Source: Spirochaeta_B sp964398645 | Lineage (GTDB): Bacteria; Spirochaetota; Spirochaetia; DSM-27196; DSM-8902 | Direction of reading: 5' to 3' | Assembly: GCA_964398645.1 (NCBI GenBank) | Contig: CAYNNU010000086.1 | Span: forward strand, 1 to 9,140 | DNA: 9,140 nucleotides | Part shown: positions 1-6,937 of the stretch, one piece after another | How the letters are laid out: every line of letters starts with the position of its first letter | Numbering within the stretch: the stretch's first letter is position 1 | Translations under genes and position numbers: made by a program | Notes under the pieces: model-generated | What the model saw: only the letters and a program-made list of their open reading frames with translations | The model's database searches: none | What the model was told of the DNA's origin: nothing

Positions 1-357
1 GATGGTGTGTTGGTGGCTACTCCGACCGGCTCGACGGCTTACTCGGTTGCCGCTGGTGGGCCAATATTGTATCCGGAAATGCAGGCTATCATTTTGAATC
101 CAATTAGTCCGTTTTCTTTGTCGCATCGACCCATTGTCTTGCCGCCGGATGAGACTGTGTACATGACAATAGATGAGCCCCAGCGAACTAACTTGATGCT
201 AACAATAGATGGGCAAACATCGGTTGAACTTGAATTTCAAGATAGAATCGAGGTTTCCCGGGCGTCATGCAGTATAGGTATTCTGCGTAGTTCGACCCGG
301 TCTTTTTATGACGTTTTGCGGGCAAAGTTAAACTGGTCTGGAGGATCAGATGATTGA
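1..357 (+). CDS. nadK: NAD kinase, C-terminal part (5' end outside window)
   Basis: This is the last 118 codons of an ATP- or polyphosphate-NAD kinase, the cytoplasmic enzyme that phosphorylates NAD to NADP. The frame is open from base 1, so the gene begins before the window. The conserved block TPTGSTAYSVAAGGP lies at residues 8-22 of this fragment; it is the NAD-binding hallmark of the family. The C-terminal sequence FYDVLRAKLNW is also typical of the family's end. The GGDGT motif and the first half of the protein would lie upstream. The stop codon overlaps the recN start by 8 bp, so the two are probably co-transcribed and translationally coupled. In many Bacillota nadK is separated from recN by argR; no argR is present here. 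Identity is sure; only the length is unknown. Confidence 0.93.
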   Translation, partial: DGVLVATPTGSTAYSVAAGGPILYPEMQAIILNPISPFSLSHRPIVLPPDETVYMTIDEPQRTNLMLTIDGQTSVELEFQDRIEVSRASCSIGILRSSTRSFYDVLRAKLNWSGGSDD

Positions 358-2035
358 GGAAATTGCAATCCAAAATTACGCATTGATTGATCGTCTGACG
401 GTTCGTTTTTCTGGAGGAATGACTGTTCTTTCTGGGGAAACTGGGGCCGGGAAGTCAATATTGGCTGGGGCTCTTGGCCTGTTGCATGGTGAACGGGGTG
501 ATATTAGTTCGATTAGGACAGGCTGCCAAGAAGCGATGGTTTCTGGTGTTTTTAGCATTGCGGCGGATAGTCCTGTGTTTCATTGGCTGGCAGAGCGGGA
601 TATTTCCCTGGATGAAGGCCGCTTGTATGTACGGCGAACCTTAAAACGGGCAGGTAGAGGCTCGATTTATCTGCAGTCTGTTCCGGTTCCTTTGAAGGAT
701 TTAGCGCAGCTTGGCGCGATGCTTTTTGATATGCATGGCCAGCATGAGCATCAGAGTCTTTTTGCCGAGGAGAATCACCGTCGCATACTCGATGCCTATG
801 GCCAGCTGGAAGATGAAATTGGGCGTTACGGGCAGGACTTTGCTGAATTATCGCGTTTGCGGCGGCGGCGCAATGCCATTGTTTCCGATGAACAGCAGCG
901 TTTACGGGAAATCGATTTGCTTACCTATGCGGTGCAAGAGATTCATGCCGCCCAGTTGCGTCCCTCGGAAGAGGATGAATTGCTAGCTGAACGTAGCACG
1001 CTTACGCAATATGAAAAACTGCATGCAAGTTTAGAGACGGTTGTTGCTGCTTTGACTGAATCTCGCGGAGGTGCTTTGCAGCAACTGCGGCAGGCGCGGG
1101 CGTCGCTTGATGCCGCGGCTGGTATTGATCAGCAATTAGCGGATTTTTCCAAGCGGTTGGAGGAATCCTTTTTTGAGTGCGAGGATATTACCTCAAGTGT
1201 GGCTGATTATCACCGGAATATGCTGTTTGATCCTAAGCGCTTGGAGGATTTGGAACAGAGACTTGTGGAAATTAGGCGCTTGCAAAAAAAATATGGCGCA
1301 ACAATCGAGGAGGTTCTTGCGTACGCCGCAGAAGCCGAAGATACCTTGGTGGCCTTGGAGAATTATGAGCAAGAGCAGGAATCTTTGGGCGAGCAGATAC
1401 GGGAAAAGGAACAGGCTGTTCTTTCGGCTGCGAAAATAATCAGTGAGAAACGGCGGCAAAAGGCGGATCAGCTGAGCCAGGAAATACAGCAGGTTTTATC
1501 TTCTTTGGGCATGCCGAAGGTTCGTTTTGAGATTCTGGTCGAGCAGAAGCTTTCAGCACAATCTAAGCCCGTTTGCGGCCCTCATGGCCAGGATTCAGTG
1601 GTATTTCGTATTTCTGCTAATCCCGGGGAGCCGACAATGCCTCTTGCATCGGTTGCTTCCGGTGGTGAAGTGTCTCGCATTATGCTGGCAATCAAGAGTG
1701 TATTGTCGCAGTCTGATCCGATAGCGACATTGATTTTTGATGAAGTAGATACTGGGATTGGCGGTGAGGTTGCGCTTTCTGTTGGCGAACACTTGCATAC
1801 ACTTGCACAAAGCAAACAAATTTTTTGTATAACACACCTTGCTTCCGTGGCTGTTCGTGCCGATAATCATGTAATAGTAAGAAAAGAAGAGCGGGATGAT
1901 AGAACCGTTACCCGGGTGGAAGAGATTAGCTATGAGCAGCGGATAGAAGAAGTCGCTCGAATGCTAGCGGGGGATGGGTCGGAGCATGTTTCGCGTGAGC
2001 ACGCGCGGCAACTGCTGGAGCGGTACCGGTCGTAA
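350..2035 (+). CDS. recN: DNA repair ATPase RecN (SMC-like)
   Basis: RecN is an SMC-like ATPase that acts at DNA double-strand breaks and holds or aligns ends for recombination. The 561 residues match the usual family length. Walker A is GETGAGKS at residues 29-36. The family-typical DMHGQHEHQS follows at 127-136. A central helical coiled-coil section covers about 150-400 and is much shorter than in true SMC proteins. The ABC signature SGGE is at 437-440, Walker B LIFDEVD starts near 461 with D464 and E465, and the switch histidine is H496. Start ATG 350 is supported by GGAGG at 340-344 with 5-nt spacing, and it overlaps the nadK stop. The post-Walker B loop reads THLASVAVRAD, where the family usually has THLPQVA. 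No frameshift or missing catalytic residue is seen. Confidence 0.96.
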   Translation: MIEEIAIQNYALIDRLTVRFSGGMTVLSGETGAGKSILAGALGLLHGERGDISSIRTGCQEAMVSGVFSIAADSPVFHWLAERDISLDEGRLYVRRTLKRAGRGSIYLQSVPVPLKDLAQLGAMLFDMHGQHEHQSLFAEENHRRILDAYGQLEDEIGRYGQDFAELSRLRRRRNAIVSDEQQRLREIDLLTYAVQEIHAAQLRPSEEDELLAERSTLTQYEKLHASLETVVAALTESRGGALQQLRQARASLDAAAGIDQQLADFSKRLEESFFECEDITSSVADYHRNMLFDPKRLEDLEQRLVEIRRLQKKYGATIEEVLAYAAEAEDTLVALENYEQEQESLGEQIREKEQAVLSAAKIISEKRRQKADQLSQEIQQVLSSLGMPKVRFEILVEQKLSAQSKPVCGPHGQDSVVFRISANPGEPTMPLASVASGGEVSRIMLAIKSVLSQSDPIATLIFDEVDTGIGGEVALSVGEHLHTLAQSKQIFCITHLASVAVRADNHVIVRKEERDDRTVTRVEEISYEQRIEEVARMLAGDGSEHVSREHARQLLERYRS

Positions 2036-2058
2036 GGCCGCCGAATAAGGGGAAGAGC

Positions 2059-2862
2059 ATGGCAAAAGTCAGTGCAGAGGCAAAAAAGGAGTTTTTCGAG
2101 GTTGTTAAGATTTATAAACAATATATAGATCAAATCGAAAAACGGGAAAAAAACTTGCTGAAGGTAGTCAATGCTGACGAAACGGGCAGCCAGTATAAGC
2201 GGATAACCCTTGCGGAAGAACGTTTGAATCTTGCCTCCTATTATTTGCTCCTGAATCAAATTAGTCGCTCCATGCTTTCCATAAAAAACGAATCATACTT
2301 GAATGATGCTCGGAAATCCTGCTATCAAAGCATTATCTATCTTGAAGATGTTGTGAGTGATTGGGTTGATGCGCCTTTTAGTGATTATTCTGAATTGCAG
2401 GAAAAAATTGATGGGCTGGAAGATACCTCGCGCTATGAGTTGGTAGTCAAGATGGGCTTTGCCATTGAGAGTGTACAAAAAGATTTTGGTGATAATTCAA
2501 AATGGAAATGGTCTTTTGTTGAGTTGGATGGTCGTTTTGCAGCCATTGCGAAGAATCTATTAAATTTGAAAACGCTAGTTGCAGGGATGGACCCCAGGGT
2601 TGAAGGCTATGAAATTCGTATGAAGCATCTGCGGATTGCAAAAGAGCGGCTCTTACATGCCGCCGATAGATATCGGGAAAAATACGAGCTTTCGACAAAT
2701 CGTATTGATGATTTTAAGCTTGCTATTCAATATTTGTCTGCTATTCGGCGTTTGCATATGCAGTTGGGTGAGGCAGAAGACGCGGAAAAGGTGAAAAAGA
2801 AGATTGATGTTTGGAAGAACAAAATGGAATCGGACGAAAAGGCTTCGGAGTCACGCCGATAG
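2059..2862 (+). CDS. Hypothetical all-helical cytoplasmic protein
   Basis: I do not recognise a named family. The 267-residue product is very rich in charged residues and leucine, has only two prolines (P106 and P179) and one cysteine, and shows no signal peptide or membrane segment, so it is probably a cytoplasmic, nearly all-helical protein. Amphipathic helices are likely around residues 5-38, 46-76, 79-100, 109-142, 155-175 and 181-255, with a highly charged C-terminal tail. This pattern resembles helical-hairpin or TPR-like scaffolds, but no repeat consensus is clear. The start ATG 2059 has a purine-rich Shine-Dalgarno (AAGGGGAAG, 2047-2055) and lies 23 bp after recN. The end overlaps the following propeller gene by about 56 bp. 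Context suggests a partner of the two exported proteins downstream; this is inference only. Confidence 0.85.
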   Translation: MAKVSAEAKKEFFEVVKIYKQYIDQIEKREKNLLKVVNADETGSQYKRITLAEERLNLASYYLLLNQISRSMLSIKNESYLNDARKSCYQSIIYLEDVVSDWVDAPFSDYSELQEKIDGLEDTSRYELVVKMGFAIESVQKDFGDNSKWKWSFVELDGRFAAIAKNLLNLKTLVAGMDPRVEGYEIRMKHLRIAKERLLHAADRYREKYELSTNRIDDFKLAIQYLSAIRRLHMQLGEAEDAEKVKKKIDVWKNKMESDEKASESRR

Positions 2863-3922
2863 GCATCATACCCGGGGAAAGCATCTTGTAAAAAGAAGCG
2901 GCTTTTTCCTGTTATTAGTAAGTATTGGGTTTTTATTAGCAGTTCTTGTACCTCGGCCACTTGAAGAACCTGTTTTGCTGGAAAAGGTGTGGGACGTTCA
3001 GTTGAAGGGGCAAGCCGGGCAAGATGCCTGGGGCACAGAGGCAGAAGAATCTACGGTTGTTTCGCTGTGGACTGATGATCGCTTGTATTTTGTGGATGTT
3101 CAAACCGGCGAGCTGCTGTCTTCCTATTCTGCTGCTGACGTAGTGGCATATTCCGAGTCTTTGTTTATTCCCTCGCAGGATTCCAGTGTTGGCTTGGTAG
3201 TGTATCGCTACGATGGTATTCCGGCATTTCGCCTTTCAGCTGATGGCAACGCACTGTTTTATTCACAAAGACTTTTTTTGGTGAGTCCTTTTCTTGATGC
3301 TGTTCAGGCATATTCTTTGGATGGAGAGATGTTATGGCAGCAGGATTTAGAGGGAATGATTACTGCTTTGGCTGCAGGATCACAGGGCAGTCTTATTGGC
3401 ATGTCCAACGGTTCGCTGATTTCTATCCAAGATGATGGACAAGTGGAAATCGTGCGCGAAGCCGATGGATTCCCTATTGCCGGTATTGGAATAGCGCAAG
3501 ATGCTATCTGGTTGGCAATTGCTGGTGAGCAGCCCTGCTTGGAATACATCTCTCATAAAGGGCAGCGGAAAATTCTGCATAGTTTGCCCCTGGGTGGGCC
3601 GTTGCGGACGGTTATGCCGGTGAAGGCCTTTGAAAATCGGGTATTTCTTTCTGAGCTTAGCTTGTTGGCGGATATTCATGGAGATTATTCCCGCTGTGGC
3701 AGTTGCGATTATTTTGAAATTGATCAGGACGAATATTCGATGATGCTCTTTTTGCAGGAGGATACAGAAAACCGCCTAGAATTGCGTCCAATTGGGAGTG
3801 AATCACCCTTGCTGGAACTAGAAGGTGATTTTTCTGCATTGCGTCTTTTTCAGGATGATGGTTTTATCGTGTATTCATCCGATCGGGCTAGACGATATCG
3901 TATTATCAGGAGTATGCAGTGA
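2807..3922 (+). CDS. Membrane-anchored beta-propeller-like protein
   Basis: The 371-residue protein has a strongly basic N-terminus (residues 1-31), then one hydrophobic helix at about 32-49 (ending LLAVLVP), and about 320 residues that should lie outside the cytoplasmic membrane. The outer part has repeated beta-strand blades such as RLYFVDVQTGELLSSY and AVQAYSLDGEMLWQQDL, like PQQ/WD40-type propellers, so a scaffold or binding role is likely rather than an enzyme. A CxxC pair occurs at C297/C300. Start choice is not simple: ATG 2807 (or TTG 2804) gives a 56-bp overlap with the preceding gene. No later ATG, GTG or TTG in frame precedes the membrane helix, so a shorter start would lose the anchor. 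The exact substrate or partner is unknown. It is followed by a 4-bp overlapping exported protein. Confidence 0.8.
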   Translation: MFGRTKWNRTKRLRSHADRHHTRGKHLVKRSGFFLLLVSIGFLLAVLVPRPLEEPVLLEKVWDVQLKGQAGQDAWGTEAEESTVVSLWTDDRLYFVDVQTGELLSSYSAADVVAYSESLFIPSQDSSVGLVVYRYDGIPAFRLSADGNALFYSQRLFLVSPFLDAVQAYSLDGEMLWQQDLEGMITALAAGSQGSLIGMSNGSLISIQDDGQVEIVREADGFPIAGIGIAQDAIWLAIAGEQPCLEYISHKGQRKILHSLPLGGPLRTVMPVKAFENRVFLSELSLLADIHGDYSRCGSCDYFEIDQDEYSMMLFLQEDTENRLELRPIGSESPLLELEGDFSALRLFQDDGFIVYSSDRARRYRIIRSMQ

Positions 3923-4290
3923 GGCTTTTCTATCTTGGTTTTATCTGTTTGATTGGTATTCTTTTTTGTTCTTTTTCTTTACCTGATAAAACGAGTGTGA
4001 CAGTTGGGTTTGGGCAGAACGCGTCTTTTGAAATGTATTCCGGGAAAGTGCGTGGAATGATTTTCCCAGCAGATACAGACTTTTTTCTGCAGAATGAGGG
4101 TGACCTTGTTTTTTTTGTTGAACCGGAAGCGGGTGCCAACCGGCTGTTCACGGATTCTCTGCAGATTCGCCAGCATAATCGTGATTTTCGCAGTCTTGAG
4201 GTGCTTTTTTCTGAGGGGCATTATCTTGCTATTATTGATCAGCGGGTGTTTGGCTGGTTAAATCCGGCTGTCTTGTTGCGGCAAGATTGA
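3919..4290 (+). CDS. Small exported hypothetical protein
   Basis: The family is not recognised. The 123-residue product starts with a Sec-type signal sequence: MRLFYLGFICLIGILF is hydrophobic, and cleavage is plausible around residues 18-22. The mature part is about 100 residues of alternating short strands (FEMYSGKVRGMIFP, GDLVFFVEPEAG, LEVLFSEGHYLAIID), suggesting a small beta domain in the periplasm. The start is GTG 3919, whose four bases GTGA overlap the stop of the propeller gene; GGAG at 3909-3912 gives 6-nt spacing. This tight coupling argues that the two proteins work together. ILFC resembles a lipobox, but phenylalanine before the cysteine is atypical, so I do not call it a lipoprotein. 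It appears to be the last gene of the first operon. Confidence 0.78.
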   Translation: MRLFYLGFICLIGILFCSFSLPDKTSVTVGFGQNASFEMYSGKVRGMIFPADTDFFLQNEGDLVFFVEPEAGANRLFTDSLQIRQHNRDFRSLEVLFSEGHYLAIIDQRVFGWLNPAVLLRQD

Positions 4291-4294
4291 TGCG

Positions 4295-4306
4295 CCCAAG
4301 CTTGGG
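4295..4306. repeat. 12-bp perfect palindrome after the first operon
   Basis: CCCAAGCTTGGG is a perfect palindrome located 4 bp after the stop of the small exported protein and 25 bp before the -35 element of the next promoter. As RNA it can form only a 4-bp stem with an AGCT loop. An A/T-rich tail with short T runs (4311-4325) follows. It may be a weak terminator for the first operon or an operator site; the sequence does not decide between these. Confidence 0.4.
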
Positions 4307-4331
4307 ATAATTTTAATACTTTTTAAAGCTC

Positions 4332-4360
4332 TTGACATCGATCAGTAAAAAACCTACGAT
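4332..4360 (+). promoter_or_regulatory. Sigma-70-type promoter for the DUF4912-GH57 pair
   Basis: The -35 box TTGACA (4332-4337) is perfect consensus. After a 17-bp spacer comes TACGAT (4355-4360), matching TATAAT at four of six positions. Transcription would start near 4366-4368, giving a leader of only about 15-17 nt before ATG 4383. This is one of the two best promoter matches in the window and fits the start of a new transcription unit. Confidence 0.72.
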
Positions 4361-4376
4361 CTCCACGTCATGGAGA
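4360..4376 (+). promoter_or_regulatory. Inverted repeat covering start site and ribosome binding site
   Basis: TCTCCA (4360-4365) and TGGAGA (4371-4376) form a perfect 6-bp stem around a 5-nt loop. The right arm contains the Shine-Dalgarno GGAG (4372-4375), 7 nt before ATG 4383. In RNA read through from upstream this stem would hide the ribosome binding site. RNA started at the local promoter would lack most or all of the left arm. The dyad could also be a DNA operator at the transcription start. Confidence 0.45.
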
Positions 4377-4382
4377 ACGTGA

Positions 4383-5114
4383 ATGACCCTTGAGCGACTA
4401 AAAAGCCTTTCTGATGATACTTTGATTTCTTTAGCAGATGAGTTGGAAGTTGATTGGTCTGATGATGATGGCAGAGATGTTCTGATAGGACTTCTGCTGG
4501 ATGCATACAGAGATCTTCGAACTGAGCGGGAAGCAATCAATAATAATCCAGTAAATGTTCAGGAAAAAAAATACGACATTCAGGAAGAGTTGGTGCAAGC
4601 ATCCGGCTACGGCGAGGGAATTGCTGATATGCCGCTTCGATATAATGAATCCCGTATCACGCTGCTGCTTCGTGATCCTGCATGGGCATATTGCTATTGG
4701 GATATCAATGATGAGCATTTGGCAGAGTTAGCTTCTGAACAAAATCAAGCAGTAACTGGTTTAGTTTTGCATGTTATTGAGGTCGCTTGTTGTTCAAAAC
4801 ATCAGGATACAATTATTGATTCTTTTGAAGTGCCAGTCGCAATTGATGACACTAACTGGTACATAAATCTACCGAATAGAGATACATTTTACCGCGTGCG
4901 CTTGATGTTGCAGTTGGAGGAAACCGAAGCAATGGTTGCCGAATCGAACGCAATACAGGTTCCGCTGGGGGTTTTAGCTTCTAAGGGAGATGAGAGCCCG
5001 GGTACCGATGCTCTAATTGCCTTATCGGGAATTGAGAACCTGGGTGTTTCGTCCTTTGGCTCTGGTGTGCCTCATCGTGTGCGTTCGTTTTCCGATCGCT
5101 CGTTTCAGGAGTAG
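4383..5114 (+). CDS. DUF4912 protein with N-terminal Rho_N/SAP-like domain
   Basis: The 243-residue product has two parts. Residues 1-45 (LERLKSLSDDTLISLADEL, then an acidic turn and LIGLLLDAY) look like a Rho_N/SAP-type helical module, which in other proteins binds nucleic acid. After a polar linker (about 48-80), residues 82-205 match DUF4912: RDPAWAYCYWDIN at 97-109 is its hallmark, followed by the strands NWYINLP and FYRVRLML. The C-terminal 40 residues are Ser/Gly-rich and probably disordered. No signal peptide is seen, so it should be cytoplasmic. It has its own promoter, GGAG 7 nt before ATG, and ends 3 bp before the GH57 branching enzyme, pointing to a role in alpha-glucan storage, perhaps binding or regulation. 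The domain call is recognition by eye; the function is inferred. Confidence 0.85.
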   Translation: MTLERLKSLSDDTLISLADELEVDWSDDDGRDVLIGLLLDAYRDLRTEREAINNNPVNVQEKKYDIQEELVQASGYGEGIADMPLRYNESRITLLLRDPAWAYCYWDINDEHLAELASEQNQAVTGLVLHVIEVACCSKHQDTIIDSFEVPVAIDDTNWYINLPNRDTFYRVRLMLQLEETEAMVAESNAIQVPLGVLASKGDESPGTDALIALSGIENLGVSSFGSGVPHRVRSFSDRSFQE

Positions 5115-5117
5115 TTA

Positions 5118-6761
5118 ATGGCTTTTTCTGGTAAAATTGTTTTTGTTCTGCATGCGCACCTGCCTTTTGTGCGCCATCCTGCTTACTCCCGATTTTTGGA
5201 GGAGGACTGGCTGTTCGAGGCTATTACTGAAACATATTTGCCCTTACTGCGAGTATTACGCAATTTGCATGATGATGGGATTCCGGTGCGGATAGGGATT
5301 TCTGTTTCCCCAACCCTTGTGGCAATGCTCGAGGACAGTCTTTTACAAGAGCGCTACTTGGTGCATCTGGACCGCTTGCTTGAGTTATCTGCAAAAGAAT
5401 GTGAACGAACTCGCGGCGATGTTGAGTTTGAGCATCTAGCAAAAATGTATGATGGGCTGTTTCGCAAAAACCGGGAAGACTTTGTAGAATTATACGAAAA
5501 AAATATATTGAAGGGCTTTGAGACTTTGGCACGCCAGGGCTGTATTGAGTTGTTCACAACAGCAGCTACGCATAGTTACCTTCCCTTGTACCAGCAATAT
5601 CCGGAAACCGTAGATGCGCAAATTGCATTGGCTGTATCCAGTCACCGGCGTGCTTTTGGTATGGAGCCGCATGGAATGTGGCTGCCGGAATGCGGATATT
5701 ATGAAGGCCTTGAAAGGCGCCTGGCAAAGCATGGTATTTCCTATTTTTTTACTGCTGCTCACGGGGTGCTGTTTGGTTCCGAGCCACCCAAATATGGAGT
5801 GTATTCTCCGGTACGAACCCCGGCTGGTCCGGTTGTGTTCCCGCGTGATCTTGCTTCTGCAAATGCAGTGTGGTCTTCGGATGTCGGATACCCTGGGGAT
5901 CCGGTTTATCGTGAGTATTATCGGGATATTGGTTTTGATTTGCCAATGGATTATATTGGACCGTACATTCATCCGGATGGAATTCGTATCAATACTGGAA
6001 TGAAGTATTACAGGATAACCGATCGGAATAGCAATAAAAAAGAGCCCTATAATCCTGAACGAGCAATGCAGCGGGTTCGGGAGCATGCCCATGCCTTTGT
6101 GAATAAGCAGCAGCAGCAGGTGCAGCTCGTAGCTCGCTTTATGGATCGGGAGCCGGTGATAACCTGCCCGTATGATGCGGAGCTGTTCGGTCACTGGTGG
6201 TTTGAAGGGCCGGCTTGGCTGGATCAGGTTGCACGCTTGATGGCTTCCGACTCCATTCCGCTTTCCTTGGCTGCGCCTAGTGATCTGCTCGAGGATGCGG
6301 AAAAATATCAGGAATTACAGCCGGCCTTTTCCTCTTGGGGAAACAAGGGTTATAGCGAAGTTTGGCTGGATGGTTCTAATGATTGGATTTACCGCCACAT
6401 TCATAAGGCAATTGAGCGAATGCATGAGCTGGCTCAGCGTTTTCCGGATGAGGATGGTATGCGGGAGCGTGCCCTAAATCAGGCGGCGCGGGAGCTCTTG
6501 CTGGTGCAGGCATCCGACTGGCCGTTTATTATGCGGGCGGGCACAACTGTGCATTATGCTATGAACCGGGTAAAAGAGCATTTACAGAATTTTACCCGGA
6601 TATATGATGAATTGGGTGGCGGAAAGGTGAGTACCGATTGGCTTACCCAACTTGAAGCGGAACACTGTGTTTTCCCGGATATTGATTATCGGGTGTTTGC
6701 TGGAAAGTATCATTACATTGAGTTTTCAGAGCGGGAAATGTCAAAGATAAAACCATATTAA
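5118..6761 (+). CDS. 1,4-alpha-glucan branching enzyme, GH57 (DUF1957) family
   Basis: The 547-residue product is a glycoside hydrolase family 57 protein of the DUF1957 branching-enzyme type. Such enzymes cut an alpha-1,4-glucan chain and rejoin it as an alpha-1,6 branch in glycogen-like polymer. The conserved regions are visible: HAHLPFVRHP with H12 and H14, ELFTTAATHSYLPL at 144-157, MWLPECGY with the expected nucleophile E191, PYDAELFGHWWFEGP with the expected acid/base D353, and DWPFIMRAGT from D467. The spacing of E191 and D353 fits the archaeal GH57 branching enzymes. There is no signal peptide, so it is cytoplasmic. ATG 5118 has AGGAG at 5107-5111 with 6-nt spacing and lies 3 bp after the DUF4912 stop. 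A 4-glucanotransferase or amylase of GH57 is the alternative, but the motif set favours branching. Confidence 0.92.
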   Translation: MAFSGKIVFVLHAHLPFVRHPAYSRFLEEDWLFEAITETYLPLLRVLRNLHDDGIPVRIGISVSPTLVAMLEDSLLQERYLVHLDRLLELSAKECERTRGDVEFEHLAKMYDGLFRKNREDFVELYEKNILKGFETLARQGCIELFTTAATHSYLPLYQQYPETVDAQIALAVSSHRRAFGMEPHGMWLPECGYYEGLERRLAKHGISYFFTAAHGVLFGSEPPKYGVYSPVRTPAGPVVFPRDLASANAVWSSDVGYPGDPVYREYYRDIGFDLPMDYIGPYIHPDGIRINTGMKYYRITDRNSNKKEPYNPERAMQRVREHAHAFVNKQQQQVQLVARFMDREPVITCPYDAELFGHWWFEGPAWLDQVARLMASDSIPLSLAAPSDLLEDAEKYQELQPAFSSWGNKGYSEVWLDGSNDWIYRHIHKAIERMHELAQRFPDEDGMRERALNQAARELLLVQASDWPFIMRAGTTVHYAMNRVKEHLQNFTRIYDELGGGKVSTDWLTQLEAEHCVFPDIDYRVFAGKYHYIEFSEREMSKIKPY

Positions 6762-6800
6762 CTCTTTTTCCTGACAAATTGTAATCAAAACCGATTGTAT

Positions 6801-6843
6801 GCCCCGTAGACGTGAAAAACGTGTATGGGGCTGTGCTTTTTTT
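6801..6843 (+). terminator. Hairpin terminator after the branching enzyme gene
   Basis: GCCCCGTA (6801-6808) pairs with TATGGGGC (6824-6831) in an 8-bp stem with one G-T wobble. An inner ACGT/ACGT stem closes a GAAAA loop. A run of seven T follows at 6837-6843. The gap of five bases between stem and T run is longer than ideal, so termination may be partial. The right arm GGGGC can instead pair with downstream ACAGCTCC (see findings). Confidence 0.65.
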
Positions 6844-6871
6844 ACAGCTCCTCCTGTATCTAGTGTACTTC

Positions 6872-6885
6872 TAAACAAATGTTTA
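6872..6885. repeat. 6+2+6 inverted repeat upstream of the mraZ promoter
   Basis: TAAACA (6872-6877) and TGTTTA (6880-6885) are perfect inverted copies separated by AA. The site is 52 bp upstream of the -35 box of the mraZ promoter, in an otherwise featureless A/T-rich stretch. The symmetry fits a dimeric DNA-binding protein, but no known operator is matched by eye, and chance occurrence in A/T-rich DNA is possible. Confidence 0.35.
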
Positions 6886-6937
6886 CCCCATTATATAGCC
6901 CATGATAATTTCTTGTTTGTATATTCTGTCGCCTAGC

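Noticed and set aside
3919..3981. Possible lipoprotein signal (ILFC) in the small exported protein
   Set aside because: Phenylalanine directly before the cysteine does not fit the lipobox, which needs a small residue; a plain Sec signal fits better.
4081..4116. T6 (4081-4086) and T8 (4109-4116) runs in the small exported gene as a phase-variation switch
   Set aside because: The runs are short and encode ordinary Phe residues, and similar A runs occur in recN (1284-1291); there is no sign of a frame change.
6108..6119. Four CAG repeats in the branching enzyme gene
   Set aside because: Four units encoding QQQQ are within normal variation for a surface helix.
5490..6194. Long open frame of 234 codons on the - strand inside the branching enzyme gene
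   Set aside because: It is fully antisense to a gene with clear catalytic motifs, has no recognisable domain and is explained by the codon bias of the + strand gene.
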